From assembly GCF_018873765.1 (NCBI RefSeq), contig NC_057918.1, forward strand, positions 10,610,862 to 10,674,861: DNA of 64,000 nt, written 5' to 3'. The notes under the pieces were generated by a model. The model had not been told where the DNA came from and made no database searches. It was given only the letters and a program-made list of their open reading frames with translations. Source of the stretch: Telopea speciosissima. Lineage: Eukaryota; Streptophyta; Magnoliopsida; Proteales; Proteaceae. Made by a program: the position numbers and the translations under genes. Positions 52,311-63,330 of this stretch are shown here, one piece after another (the stretch's first letter is position 1; each line of letters opens with the position of its first letter).

Positions 52311-53154
52311 ATTTTTCCCTTGAATGCTCCCTGTGATGTTCTAGACATGTCAAGTTACATGCCCTCTATAGTTGATAACAATGTGTCTTCTTTTACTTTG
52401 TTTGCCCCTTGAGAGTATTTTGGTCATTTCATATTTTAAATTCCTAAAAACATGAAAAATATATTAAAAAAAATTAGTACACAGTACCATATTTAACATA
52501 TTTCTGCATGTTTCCATGTGTTTGGATATTTATGTTTCATTATGAGTAAATAGCCCTTTTTGCCCTAGAAAGGCATTTTGGTCATTTGACCACTTTTGGG
52601 GCCAAAACCTATTTTTATCCTCATAGTGTTGTATATTTTAGTGTTTTAAAATGTTATAAACCATGAGTCAAGTTTTCCAATGCATTATGATTATAAAAAA
52701 ACATGTCAGGGGGCATTCCCCTCCCCCTTTACCATCTAAAGGGTATTTTGGTCATTTTTTTCTCACACTATACACCTTGAAAAATGATTTTCATCCACAT
52801 GTTTGATTTTTATTTATTTTTATATATTTTTTCATACATTTCAACCCACAACCATGTTTAGGATAGTTTAGGGCTTACTTTTGCCATTTTACCTTTTAGG
52901 GGCGATTTAGCCTTTTTGCCACCCTAGACCTTTTGGTCGTTATAATTTATAAATGCATGTCCAACTTGTTATTTTCAGTATGTTTGCTAATATCTAGTAT
53001 TCATTTATTTGGGTGCATGTATGTTTTGGAAAATTTTGATTCGATTCTTTGTTTTTTTTTATAATTTTGGGGGTGAAGGGTATTTTGGATATTTCACACA
53101 TGAAACTTGTACTTCAGTTTCAGGGGAGTATTTATCACATTATTTATGTTTGTT

Positions 53155-53802
53155 TGTTAGGAAAAACTCTGTTTGAAGAAGGAAACTTCAAACTGCTTTG
53201 AATACGATCTCGCTATCTTAAAGGAGATATTTGTCATACGCGACAAATTCACCTTCAGGAATCAACAAAGCAACAAAAATAAAAACACATAACTCCCTTT
53301 TAGAGATACTGAATTGCAAGAAAGAGATTAATTCGTTTGAACACAGCACTTCTATTTTATAGAAGTGGAGCATCTCTTCTGAATAGACATATCTTTTCAT
53401 TTTGTATTTAGACAATTAGATCGATTACCATCCGATCTAACGGTCCAAATTAAACCAGAGATGAACCTGTTCACAACAGTCATATCCTATCAAACGTGAC
53501 TATAGGATCTTCTAATCCAACGGATCTTCTAGCACGTGCAAAGTGCTAAGTGCGTGCGTACGCCACTAACGCCTCTACAGCCCACTGCCCATGCCGCACG
53601 TGCGCGTGTGCGGACGACTACGCCGTCCTCGCATATACACCGTAGAATGTCTCCCTTTTCCGGTTTAATTCAAGAGATGAAGAAGGTAATATACTAAATA
53701 CCATTTATAACTCTTGTAGTTTTCCGACGTGGGGTTAAAGCACTTTTCCCAAAATAACAAAGTATTTATTTTATCTCTCATTTTATTATAATCTATCTAA
53801 CA
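53155..53802 (-). mobile_element. Probable solo LTR (fossil)
   Basis: A 648-bp segment bounded by TGTTAG and CTAACA. On the minus strand it begins TGTTAGATAG, then shows CCCCACGTCGGAAAACTAC and a TATAAATGG box, the order seen in the LTRs of plant Copia elements. No internal region or second LTR adjoins, and no 5-bp target duplication was found. Its age is unclear; probably old. Confidence 0.45.
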
Positions 53803-54911
53803 GAACAGTTAACACCTGTGAATGTGTTTTAATGAAAATTACATTTTGTGTGAGGTTTTTGTGTATTATGTGTACCCTTATCGTAGAAGGGCATTTTGTC
53901 ATTTTGCAATGACCTACTTTACTCTCAAGTCTCCATACTATCTCATGGTAGTATTTCAAAACTTTAGGAAGTATTTTTGATGAATACTTTCTCTATACTC
54001 TTTTCATGATTTTAAATGTTGCAAAGCATGTTTAATAAGTCTTTTAGATATAAAAGTGGATTCATGCCTTATTCTCATAAAAGTGGCCCTTCAGAATCAA
54101 TTTGGTCATTTTGACTTTTTTTAGCATTTAATCTTATACTAAACTAAATATTGTTATATTTTTCATTGCATTAAACCTAGTTTAGGGTTTATGTTCTTTA
54201 TTTTTCTAAATAGAGTCAACCTTAGGACTTTGACCTTGGAGTTGATGTTTCAAATTTAGGGTAAAGTATATCAATTATATTAATTATAATTAAAAAATGT
54301 ATTTAAGTACATAATCTAAGATTAATAATTAGGATTAAGATACTAATTATAATTAGTTTAGTTATGTTCATAAACTTCAAGCACGATAAGCTAAATCTTT
54401 CAAATTAGATTAATTACGTGCATAACATGTATAAACAACAAGTATATAACAAGAGTATGGTCTAAGAAGATCGATTTTGAATCGACATTTTGAGGGTAGT
54501 TAACACCTTTCTCAAACGTAACTTAACACTTTCTCAGTGACCTAGGTAGACCAACCATTGAGTTTGGAGTTAATTTAGTCTTTATTTTACAAAGAAAGAA
54601 CATCATTTATGGATCATAAACCATAATCTATGTGGCAGCTACCTTTTAACCCATTCACCCTTTTACCACGTGAGAGGGTACCATATCAAGTCCCTTTGGG
54701 ATTTTCCACCTTGATCGAATGTACTTGGATCTTCGATCAATTGCTTCACATTTCCCCCCCCCCTCTCTCTCTCCACACGCTTGCCGCCATTTTACGACCT
54801 TATTTTTTTTGGAATAAGCCCATATTTCAACATTGAAAGTTCCCCTTATGGGAAATACATTTTCATGGCATTTTTGACACAATATATCAACAACTTTTTA
54901 GGGGATATAAG

Positions 54912-55036
54912 AAACTTTGTAGTTTGTAGTGGCATCTTTGATCTCATCTTGTTTTGTTGTTGCTGGGAGAAGATACTTGTGGCAGTGGATATTTTCATCG
55001 ATCGAGCCAGGCGAAGAAGATGCCACTACAAAGTTT
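54912..55036. repeat. Inverted repeat, 20-bp arms
   Basis: The right arm AAGATGCCACTACAAAGTTT (55017-55036) is complementary to the left arm at 54912-54938 except for a 7-nt insertion in the left arm. The loop is about 80 nt. It could be a small foldback element or a hairpin transcript. Confidence 0.55.
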
Positions 55037-56770
55037 TTGGTAGCCATAGCAAAATCCATTGTTATTGTTGCTTGTTATGTGATGAGAACTCGTTAAACTC
55101 GAAAACTCTAAATCTTGTTTTGTTCAAATAAGGAATTGAAGAAAAGTTCTTATATTAAAATTAGGAAAAAGTCATGCCATCCTTGTGTAGTTTTCCTCTC
55201 ACATTATTGTTTTTTAATTATTTTCTCTCATATACTCTAAAAATGTGTGTTCCTTTAGAGTGATACCTTTTTTCAGAACACCTATTGATGAGGTGTGCAG
55301 ATGACAGCGTGAGGAACCCTCTCCCTTAAAATTCATAGCATTTTTTCATAAATGGGAAAAGGCTCTCTAACCTAAGACGTACATTGTGCCTCCTCACACG
55401 AGTTATTATATTATTTTTCAAATATTAATTAAAAACTAGTGTGAGAGGGTGTAGAGCACCATGTTTGTTCAGAGAACCCTCTCTTCATAAAAGTACATTG
55501 TACATCGACTATTAGGTTTGTATAAGGTTATATAGATTTGAGAGACCCACAAATATAATATACGAAACGTGACAGGCCCTACACCAAAACTTAAGGAGCC
55601 TTTTCTAAGTTTTCATCACAATTGATCGTGTATAGAATTATCAAGATATATGATTTGTCGAGGACAACAATTAGTAAAGTTGGCTTGAGACTAGTGTAGT
55701 AGAGTCTAGCCCCCATTAGGTTTTGAGTGTGAGACCTCATATTCCTCATCTAGTCTAGGGTCCCCCCCCCCCACCTCATATAGTCTAGGATCCCCCCCCC
55801 CCCCACCTCCACCCCCCCACAATATGTTTTGAGGTTGAGACCTCATATTCCTCATCTAGTTTAGGGTCTCCCCCCCCCCCCCCCCAATTACACATACACA
55901 CAAAAAAAAATTCTTACTCGATTGCGAGTTTCACTCTTCTTGCCCACAAGAGAATTCATAAAATGTTCTTTTACATTGTTTTTATATAAAAATACAATTT
56001 AACTCGATATTCTTCTTCCTATTATTAGTATTTGGACAAGGATCACTAAAGTTTCTGTTAGACATGCTTCTAAGAAAAACATGGCATAAAAAAAGATAAA
56101 AGTGAAAAAGATCTCTACTTGGTGGTGTTTTCTACGCCCTCTCGCAAGGAACCATGAAATGACGCCTTTGCTCCTTAGGTAGATACCCATGCGTCCATTG
56201 GCCCAAATGCTTGTGGAGAGACCATATATGCGCCAAGTAAAGATTTCTTGCCCCAAAAAAAAATAAAATTTAAACAATGAAATACAAAATTTCGAAGGTC
56301 TATTACACAATTGATTGTTTATGGTGTTGCAACTTGATGAACTGATTGTCCAAGATAATTATATATATTCATGGTACATGAAATTAAATATTAAACTAAT
56401 CATTATTAGATAAGTGAACTAGATAAGAACTACTAAAAACTTTAAATTTAAGATAGATGCATTAATCCATCGAAGATACATACAAAAATTATTGCTATAA
56501 ATAAAAAATTAAGTACCTTTGCTGGTAAGTGTGATGCACGTGCCACTTAATTAATAGTTATTTTAATAATTTAATTTCACATATGACTTATCTTCTATCC
56601 AAACGTCTATGCATATTCTAAAGATTACCCATACGCTCAGACAATCATTGACGCGTATAGCATGTTTTGGCATTTCCATACCTGAAAATTACGTTAATTA
56701 TTTAGAAAAGAGTCATGTGATGTGTGTTTACTTTCTTTATAACCGTCCATACCAAATCTAATATTATAAA

Positions 56771-56939
56771 GGGAGAAAGTTCTTTATCAGGGAGTGGGGC
56801 TTATGCCAGCACTCCAACGAGTCTATCTCTCTTTTTTTTATTTGAAAAGACACTTCTATCCTTCTATTTTGAGGAGGAGAGAGATAGAGACATGGGAGTG
56901 CTCGTGTAGACCACACTCTAGGTTAGAAAACTACTTCCT
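56771..56939. mobile_element. Mutator-like MITE, AGCACTCC-family, 9-bp target duplication
   Basis: A 169-bp element flanked by TATTATAAA at 56762-56770 and 56940-56948. The left terminus GGGAGAAAGTTCT and the complement of the right terminus AGGAAGTAGTTTTCT fit the family. Inverted CAGCACTCC/GGAGTGCTCG and GTCTATCTCTC/GAGAGATAGAGAC lie inside. Sister of 26641-26791. Confidence 0.75.
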
Positions 56940-57061
56940 TATTATAAAATGGCTAAGGGTTTCTCACGCTACAAATATCTCCCACGTCACACCAATCAGT
57001 GTATGGAAGTTGATTTTTGTAAATAGGGGGTCCACGAAGGAAAGAGAGTATTAGTTATGTG

Positions 57062-57531
57062 TAGGGGTGTCGATGGGTTCGGTCCTATACTGAGCCAAGT
57101 CGAGTCAAACTATTAAAGTACATTTTGTTTAAGTTTTGATTCAATTCGATGCTAATTTTGTTTCCATTTTTTCCTTTTCTTAACGGGATCACGGGACCTG
57201 GAGTCATGGGAGGGAGAGAAAACAAAAATGGAGGCTATTTTTTACCCTTCATTCAATAGAGAGGAAATATATTCAATTTTTGGGGTATGGTGCTTCATAC
57301 CATGGTGTCATTTTTCTAATCAATGGGCTAGAAAACTTGTATCCTAAAAATAATATAATGGATAAATATATTTTCCTGATTTTTAACGGTTTGGTTCATC
57401 CGATTGGTTTTGGTTTCTATTTTTAAAGACGGCCTACACGGAACCAAGCTGAGAAGCATTCAACTCAAATTGGGTTGAACCAATTGATTTTGGTCAGTCC
57501 AACTGGTTCATGTTGGATTTTGACACCCCTG
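57062..57531. mobile_element. hAT-like non-autonomous element
   Basis: About 470 bp with ends TAGGGGTGTCGATGGG and TTTTGACACCCCTG, which are inverted. The flanking octamers GTTATGTG and GTCGTTTG agree at five of eight positions, which would fit a decayed 8-bp hAT target duplication. The interior is GGTT/AACC-rich, as in 34292-34778. Confidence 0.5.
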
Positions 57532-57779
57532 GTCGTTTGAGAGGGTATGAAACATATCTCCATACTCTCACATTGGAAACCTTTTTTTCTCTTGTAAAAT
57601 GTGTTAACTTGGGGAGGGATCTACATGTTGTTTGTGTATATTGGCATCTTCCCTAGAAAGATAAATAGTATTTGAAGACGTATACAAATCATAGTTTAAT
57701 TAATCAATATTGATATTAGTATCAGTCGATACAAATTGGCTCAAAATAGCATATAATTTTACCTCACGTTTGGCCAAGA

Positions 57780-58800
57780 GGGGATAAGGATGTCTAATAT
57801 CTGATGAGCAGAAGAGTCGAACTGGCGACCTATCCCTTGGACTTAGGTCAACATCCTACTGCCTTGGACTTAGGTCAACATCACGCCAAGAGGCGAACAA
57901 GCAATTAAGCTGTTTCATGCCCAGCTAGTCAAAACAACCGTGGGTCGGGGCCCAACCAAATGTGGGTCCTTATCTCAACTGCAATGGACACGTGTCTTGC
58001 GAATTTTCAAACTGTTGCATTGACACAGAGTCAAATTTTGGTCACATTTAAAATCGACGATTTCGTAACTCCAAAGGGTTTGGCGACCCCTCCAAGGGAG
58101 AGGTCGACCAAGGGGGGGGATAAAGATGTCTAACATCCAATGAGGAGAGAGTCTCATGACCTCTCCCTTGGACTTAGGTCAACACTCTACTGCTCTAACA
58201 GCCACCACTACACCAAGCGGCACTTGCTACCCTCAGTTGTTACTTAGTCCATTAATTTTTTCCTAACTTCAATTACCATGCAATTGAGCGGTTTCATGGC
58301 TAAGTGGCCAACTAAGTCAAAATAACCTTGGCCCAGAGCCCAACCAAATTTGGGTCCTTATCTCAACTGCAATGCACATGTGTCTTGCGAATTTCCAAAC
58401 CGTTGCATTGCCAGAGACTCAAATTTTGATCACATTTAAAATCATCGATTTCGTAACTCTTCATGAGATAAAGACGTTTAACATCCAATGTGGAGAGTCT
58501 CGTGACCTCTTCCTTGGATTGGCAGCCACCACCACGCCAAAAGGCACTTACACCCCCACGTTTGTTACTCAGTCCATTAAATTTTCCTTAACTTCAATTA
58601 TCATGCAATTAAGCCGTATCATGGCCAACTAGTCAAAATAATTTTGACTGGGCCCAGCCAAATGTGGGTCCTTATCTCAACTCCAATGGACACGTGTCTT
58701 ACAAATTTCCAAACCGTTGCCCTGACAGAGACCCAGATTTTGCTCACATTTTAAAACCGTCGATTTCGTAACTCCCAAGGGTTTTGCTTCAGCGTTAAAA
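57780..58800. repeat. Degenerate tandem array, about 330-380-bp units
   Basis: Three units start at about 57902, 58282 and 58607 with GCAATTAAGC/GCAATTGAGC, then TCATGGC. Each contains TGTGGGTCCTTATCTCAACT or a close variant, ACACGTGTCTT or variant, AAACCGTTGC and CGATTTCGTAACTC. The units also carry GATGTCTAACATCCAATG-like and CCTTGGACTTAGGTCAACA segments. Non-coding, directly upstream of the PBL kinase gene. Confidence 0.75.
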
Positions 58801-59623
58801 CCATCGTTTTCCTCTTACCTTATTGGAAAGCAATCCGGCAGTGATACCAATCCGAGAGTTGTAAAGGCTCCCGAAGTGGGATAGAGTTTAGTAGGTTGAG
58901 ATTTCCAGCCGTAGGATGAATGTGTAAGTAAATTGATTCCTATCTGATGTTGCAAAAGCCTCTTCCCATGAAGCGCTACTCCACCAAATCAAATCCGTCG
59001 GTTTCCAGTTTTTCACTTATCGTTTTTTGCATGCATTGGTGGGAGACACATTTATACCTTCTTAACGCATAAAACAGCTCTACCCATTAATTGCAATTAT
59101 TTATTTATTTATACATTTTTAATGGAAATAAGTTTTTTTTTTTTGTCATATTGTTACTTGTCACTGAGGGACTAATTGGAATAAAAAATTTACCAAATAA
59201 AATAATAAATATTAATTTAAAAAAAAAAAAAGAAAATGAAATCTTGGAAAAAGGGGACTGATGTCCGGAACATGGCGGTCACTGTTGCTAAGGAGAAGGC
59301 AAAGCTTTGCTACCCCTGTTTTTTTTTTATTATTTCGGCCAAATTATTCTCTCTTTCTCCTGCCCGACCTACCCGCATTTTCGTTTACCCCTGCCCGAGC
59401 TGCCCGTTCTTTCTCCTTTCTATGTTTGTCAGGTAGTAATGCTCCCGTTCACCTCTTCTCTCTATCTCGCTCAAACTCTGTTTTCCCCACACATAGACGA
59501 CCACTCTATCACTTTCTTTCTCTGTCTGAGAAGTGAAGACTCGCATTTCAGCTTTCCTTCTGTTGTTGTTTGTTTCAGAGTTGTATCATTCCATGGCCGA
59601 GATAGCAACCTCTAAGCTCTAAG

Positions 59624-59871
59624 GTAAGACCTCGATTTGGGGCTTCGGGCAGGTAAACTCTTCTGCCCATTTTTTCTCCGGGCAGCTTGATGTGCTATTG
59701 TAGTCTGAGTCAGTGAGGAAATATACATTAAACAAATCAAATGCTAAATAAGTAAAACTGATAAGTGATAATTCATGGATGTTTTTGTTTTTTTTCGCTC
59801 TTAACTGGTCAGCTTCCAATGAGTTTTTCTGTATAGAGTTTGTGGAGCTATGAGGGCGGAGAATCCTGGGT

Positions 59872-59902
<31 letters not shown>

Positions 59903-60325
59903 TTCTAATTGTTCCCATATTGATTAAAGAATTCACTTGGTGGTGTTTACTTTCTTCTATTTTGTAGACTGTTACATGATCTGTATCATATATTTGCTTC
60001 TGACTTGGGAAAAGAGTTCAGATTCTGGGTCACTGATTCTCTGTACTAGGTTCGTGGGATTTTCGGCTGATTTGGAAGGGATTTTTTATATCCTTGGGAC
60101 CTGTTGGTTATTGTGATCTTTGTGTTCGCAAAGGTGACTCTCTGAAGTTTTGTAAATAAAAAGTTTTGTTTTTTATTTTTTTTGGGTTTTTTGAGTGGTG
60201 GGTATTGAAGTTTATTCGCTGTATTTAGTTTTTGGCTTCGAGATATCGGGGGTGGATTGAAGACCAAAAGAGTTTCGTTCTGTGGGTTTTTGAGATATGG
60301 GCATTTGAATTAGGGTTTCGGAAAG
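59624..60325 (+). other. Probable 5' UTR intron region of the PBL kinase
   Basis: TCTAAG/GTAAGACC at 59623/59624 is a good splice donor after a pyrimidine-rich leader, and the coding start follows 700 bp later. Several acceptors are possible, so the 3' border is open. A run of 27 T (59871-59897) lies inside. Confidence 0.45.
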
Positions 60326-61824
60326 ATGGGAGCAGGTGGTGATGCTATTCAGGTAGAGACATGGGATGTTGGGAAATCGAAGGGAAGGAAGACGAAAGAT
60401 GACGAGACTGAGGACACTGGGTGTTGGTTTAAGTTAAGGTTTATGGGGAGCTGCATCTCAAGATCCAAAGTGGATTCCTCTATAAGCGGCACTAGTACTC
60501 ATTATGGTAATTGTTTATTACGAAAAATTTTCCATTTAGCATTATTCTTTTCAGTTCTCTGTTTGGAATTTGCAGTATTTTTTCATTTATTTCGGTTACC
60601 TAATTTTTATTCGATCATTTCATGGGCAAACATATGAACTAGCTCTATTTTCTGAACCTGCATGTTTATTTAATGTTGTTTAGTTGAAAATGTATATTTG
60701 GTGGTATACATTGTCAATTGTAAGTTTGTAACCAACTTTAGTTATATCGTTCTAAATTTGGAAAGACACTGAACTGCAAGATATTTGATAATTGCATAGT
60801 ATTATTTGTCATGATTTGTTGATGGTAACCATTTTGTCTTTATTTTCCTTTACTGCAGAACAGCTCAATTGGCTACTGTTATTGCTTACCTTATTATTTC
60901 TTGCATAGTCGTTTAATGAAATTTGTATTATAGCTTCCATTTGCGTGAATGCATATTTCTGGAGGTAGTTCAATCCTTGTAAATTTGGTATGTTTTGGTC
61001 ACTTTCCTCTATGATTCCTTCTGGAAACCAAGATCTTTTGTTGTTTTCCTCTTTCCCTTCTATGTTAAACTTCTCTATCATTTCTAGTTCATGATGTAAT
61101 ATCTAATTGCAAATTGTCAAATTCTGGAGGCGCCAAAAGTGTTTCCCTGCATAGTTTGGTTAGTAATTATTAAATTAGATACCATGAACCATTGAGAGAT
61201 GTTAACATGCTGATTATGTGTGTGTGGACCAGCGGAAAGTAAATCTACAAATGATACTAGTAGGGACCAACCAGTTGTCCCGATAGCCTCCTCTTCAACA
61301 ACTAGCACTGCAGAAAGTAACCCATCTACTCCCAAAGTAGGTGAGGAGCTGAAGGTTGCTTCTCAGCTTAGAAAATTCGCATTTAGTGAGCTCAAGACAG
61401 CAACAAGAAATTTTAGACCAGAGAGTCTCCTTGGTGAGGGTGGATTCGGTTGTGTTTTCAAGGGATGGATTGAGGAGAATGGAACTGCTCCAATGAAACC
61501 TGGGACAGGGCTTACTGTTGCAGTTAAAACCCTCAATCATGATGGATTACAAGGTCATAAAGAGTGGCTGGTATGACCCTTCTCCAATTCTGATCATTTT
61601 TATCACTGAATTTTTTACTACTTGTTTCACTTTTCCTTCTCTGATTCATGGATATTATTATCTTCTCCCCCTATATGCTAATTGGCAGGCTGAAGTTAAT
61701 TTTCTTGGTGATCTTCTTCATCCAAATTTGGTTAAATTGATTGGTTACTGCATTGAAGATGATCAAAGGCTGCTAGCTTATGAGTTCATGCCTCGAGGGA
61801 GCTTGGAAAACCACCTCTTTAGAA
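60326..61824 (+). CDS. Receptor-like cytoplasmic kinase, PBL34/35/36 type, 5' part
   Basis: Serine/threonine kinase of RLCK subfamily VII, acting at the inner face of the plasma membrane downstream of receptor kinases in immune signalling. Coding exons: 60326-60506, 61233-61570, 61689-61824, all GT-AG with matching phases, giving the first 218 residues. MG at the start offers a myristoylation site; [11 protein letters not shown] and [13 protein letters not shown] are typical of the PBL34-36 group. The kinase domain starts at about 108: Gly loop [12 protein letters not shown] (127-138), catalytic lysine VAVK (Lys159), alpha-C glutamate in WLAEVNFLG (Glu175), hinge [18 protein letters not shown]. 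Exon 3 ends in phase 1 inside LFR/R. The catalytic loop and activation segment lie beyond the window. Intron 3 exceeds 2.1 kb and carries a Mutator-like MITE and a hAT element. Confidence 0.93.
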
Positions 61825-61853
61825 GTATGTAACTGCACATGTAATATTCTTTT

Positions 61854-62030
61854 GGGAAAAGGAACGCCACCCAGTCGTGCGTCTGGGTGTGTACCTGCCA
61901 GACACAGCCGGACGCAAAATGACCGCCCTGCCCCCATGGAAATGCAGGGGTGTGCCGGTCATTTTGCGCTCTGCTGTGTCTGGGCACAGGTACACGCCCA
62001 GACGCACGACCGGGTGGCATTCTTTCTCCC
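61854..62030. mobile_element. Mutator-like MITE, GGG-family copy 3, PBL intron
   Basis: A 177-bp element with long inverted ends. The left (61854 on) runs GGGAAAAGGAACGCCACCCA and the complement of the right reads GGGAGAAAGAATGCCACCCG. Both then share GTCGTGCGTCTGGG and GTGTACCTG. Flanking 9-mers TATTCTTTT and TGTTCTTTT differ at one position, as expected for a Mutator-like target duplication. Confidence 0.75.
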
Positions 62031-62583
62031 TGTTCTTTTATAATTGTATCAGTGTCTTGGATCTTAGATGTTTACTTTTTGGAACTCTTAAATATTGAGG
62101 TTTAGTTTAAGTTATCACATTCTGTGCACCTCACACCAGAGCTTGGAGGAGTTCAACTATCTTTGTAGATATGAATAGCATACACTTTCTTCATTTCAGA
62201 TACTGAGAACATGGAAGTCAATTAATGCGTGTTGCTCTCTGTCAAAAGGAAAAGAACACTGAAATGCATAGGATTGTGTACTCGTCTGCTGTGCATGAGA
62301 AAATCTGGATTAACTATGGGATTTAGACTCTGTTTTTCTCTGCTGATGTTTTTTATTTAAGTTAATGTCTTAGTAAATAATTCTTTTTTTCTGTTTGGAG
62401 AATTAAGATCCCCATCCGCTGGTTAGTCTATGGTTATTGCATCATTTAGTGCTGTCTTTTCAAGTTTCCATTTTTTGCTGGTACAAAACCAAGGATCTGT
62501 AAACAGTACCTGCAAGTAGGGAAGAGAGTAGAGAAAAGGATGGAGAAGCGGAGATTGCCTAAGGAGAGAGGCAACCGATAGAT

Positions 62584-63322
62584 CATAGTTCAAAAACTCG
62601 TCAAGATCTCGGAGATCTTAACCTGGTCGAGACGAGATTGCATACGTGATCTCAAACTTACATAGTTTTGGTTGAGTTTACTGAAATTTCGGCAAGATCT
62701 AGAGAATCTCGGATATCTCGACCTGCTCGAGAAGAAACTACTCTCATTTCTTCTCGAACACTATGATATGACATTCATATGTCATGTAGATGGAGGACAA
62801 TGCAAGTCAGCTCCATTAGACCATGAGTGTACTTGATCCAGCACATCATAGTTCATAACTTCATATCAGTAGACAATCACAAACTCATAGTATTGTATTG
62901 TTAGGACATGGAAGACTTGGATGTCTATGTAATATGCATTGTTCAATGTACTTTGTAGTTTTTACATTAAGTCTTTAACTGTTTCTTAAATAATTATTCA
63001 GTATTATGTGTCTTCATCCATTATTGCATAATTTACTTGTTTTACTTCCAAATTATGTCTCATAGCACTCAAACAATGTGTAGAATAGGCAATATTACAT
63101 AAGGGTTCGACATTTACTGCCAACCAAGGGTGCAAATCCAAAACACCAAATTGGATGTTTTTATTTTACAATTTGAAGATGTAAATATGTTTATTAAGCC
63201 TAAAGTAAGCTTCCCTTAAAAGTATCGAACCCAACTATGGCCATTTGACCACTGAAAAAAAAATATATAGATCGTCTCGCTGAGATTCGAGACACCAAGC
63301 CGAGAGGAGTTTTTGAACCTTG
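62584..63322. mobile_element. hAT-type element with 8-bp target duplication, PBL intron
   Basis: A 739-bp element flanked by perfect CGATAGAT octamers (62576-62583 and 63323-63330). Termini are CATAGTTCAAAAACTC and GAGTTTTTGAACCTTG (complement CAAGGTTCAAAAACTC). Both ends carry GATCTCG/CGAGATC-type words inside. No transposase frame is visible, so it is non-autonomous. Confidence 0.75.
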
Positions 63323-63330
63323 CGATAGAT

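Larger units (their letters stand above)
49546..59620. other. Gene-free, repeat-rich spacer up to the PBL kinase
   Basis: About 10 kb without a recognisable exon. It contains a Mutator-like MITE, a 102-bp-unit repeat, a probable solo LTR, a hairpin candidate, C-homopolymer-rich repeats (about 55760-55885), a second AGCACTCC-family MITE, a hAT-like element and a degenerate tandem array. The last part (about 59230-59620) is pyrimidine-rich and probably holds the kinase promoter and first leader exon. Confidence 0.55.

Noticed and set aside
54781-55131. 116-residue Phe/Cys-rich frame
   Set aside because: It crosses the hairpin arms, has no recognisable domain and lacks splice or UTR context.
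57780-58800. CRISPR-like or regular satellite array
   Set aside because: Units are 330-380 bp and diverged, with no short identical repeats and unique spacers; this is plant nuclear DNA.
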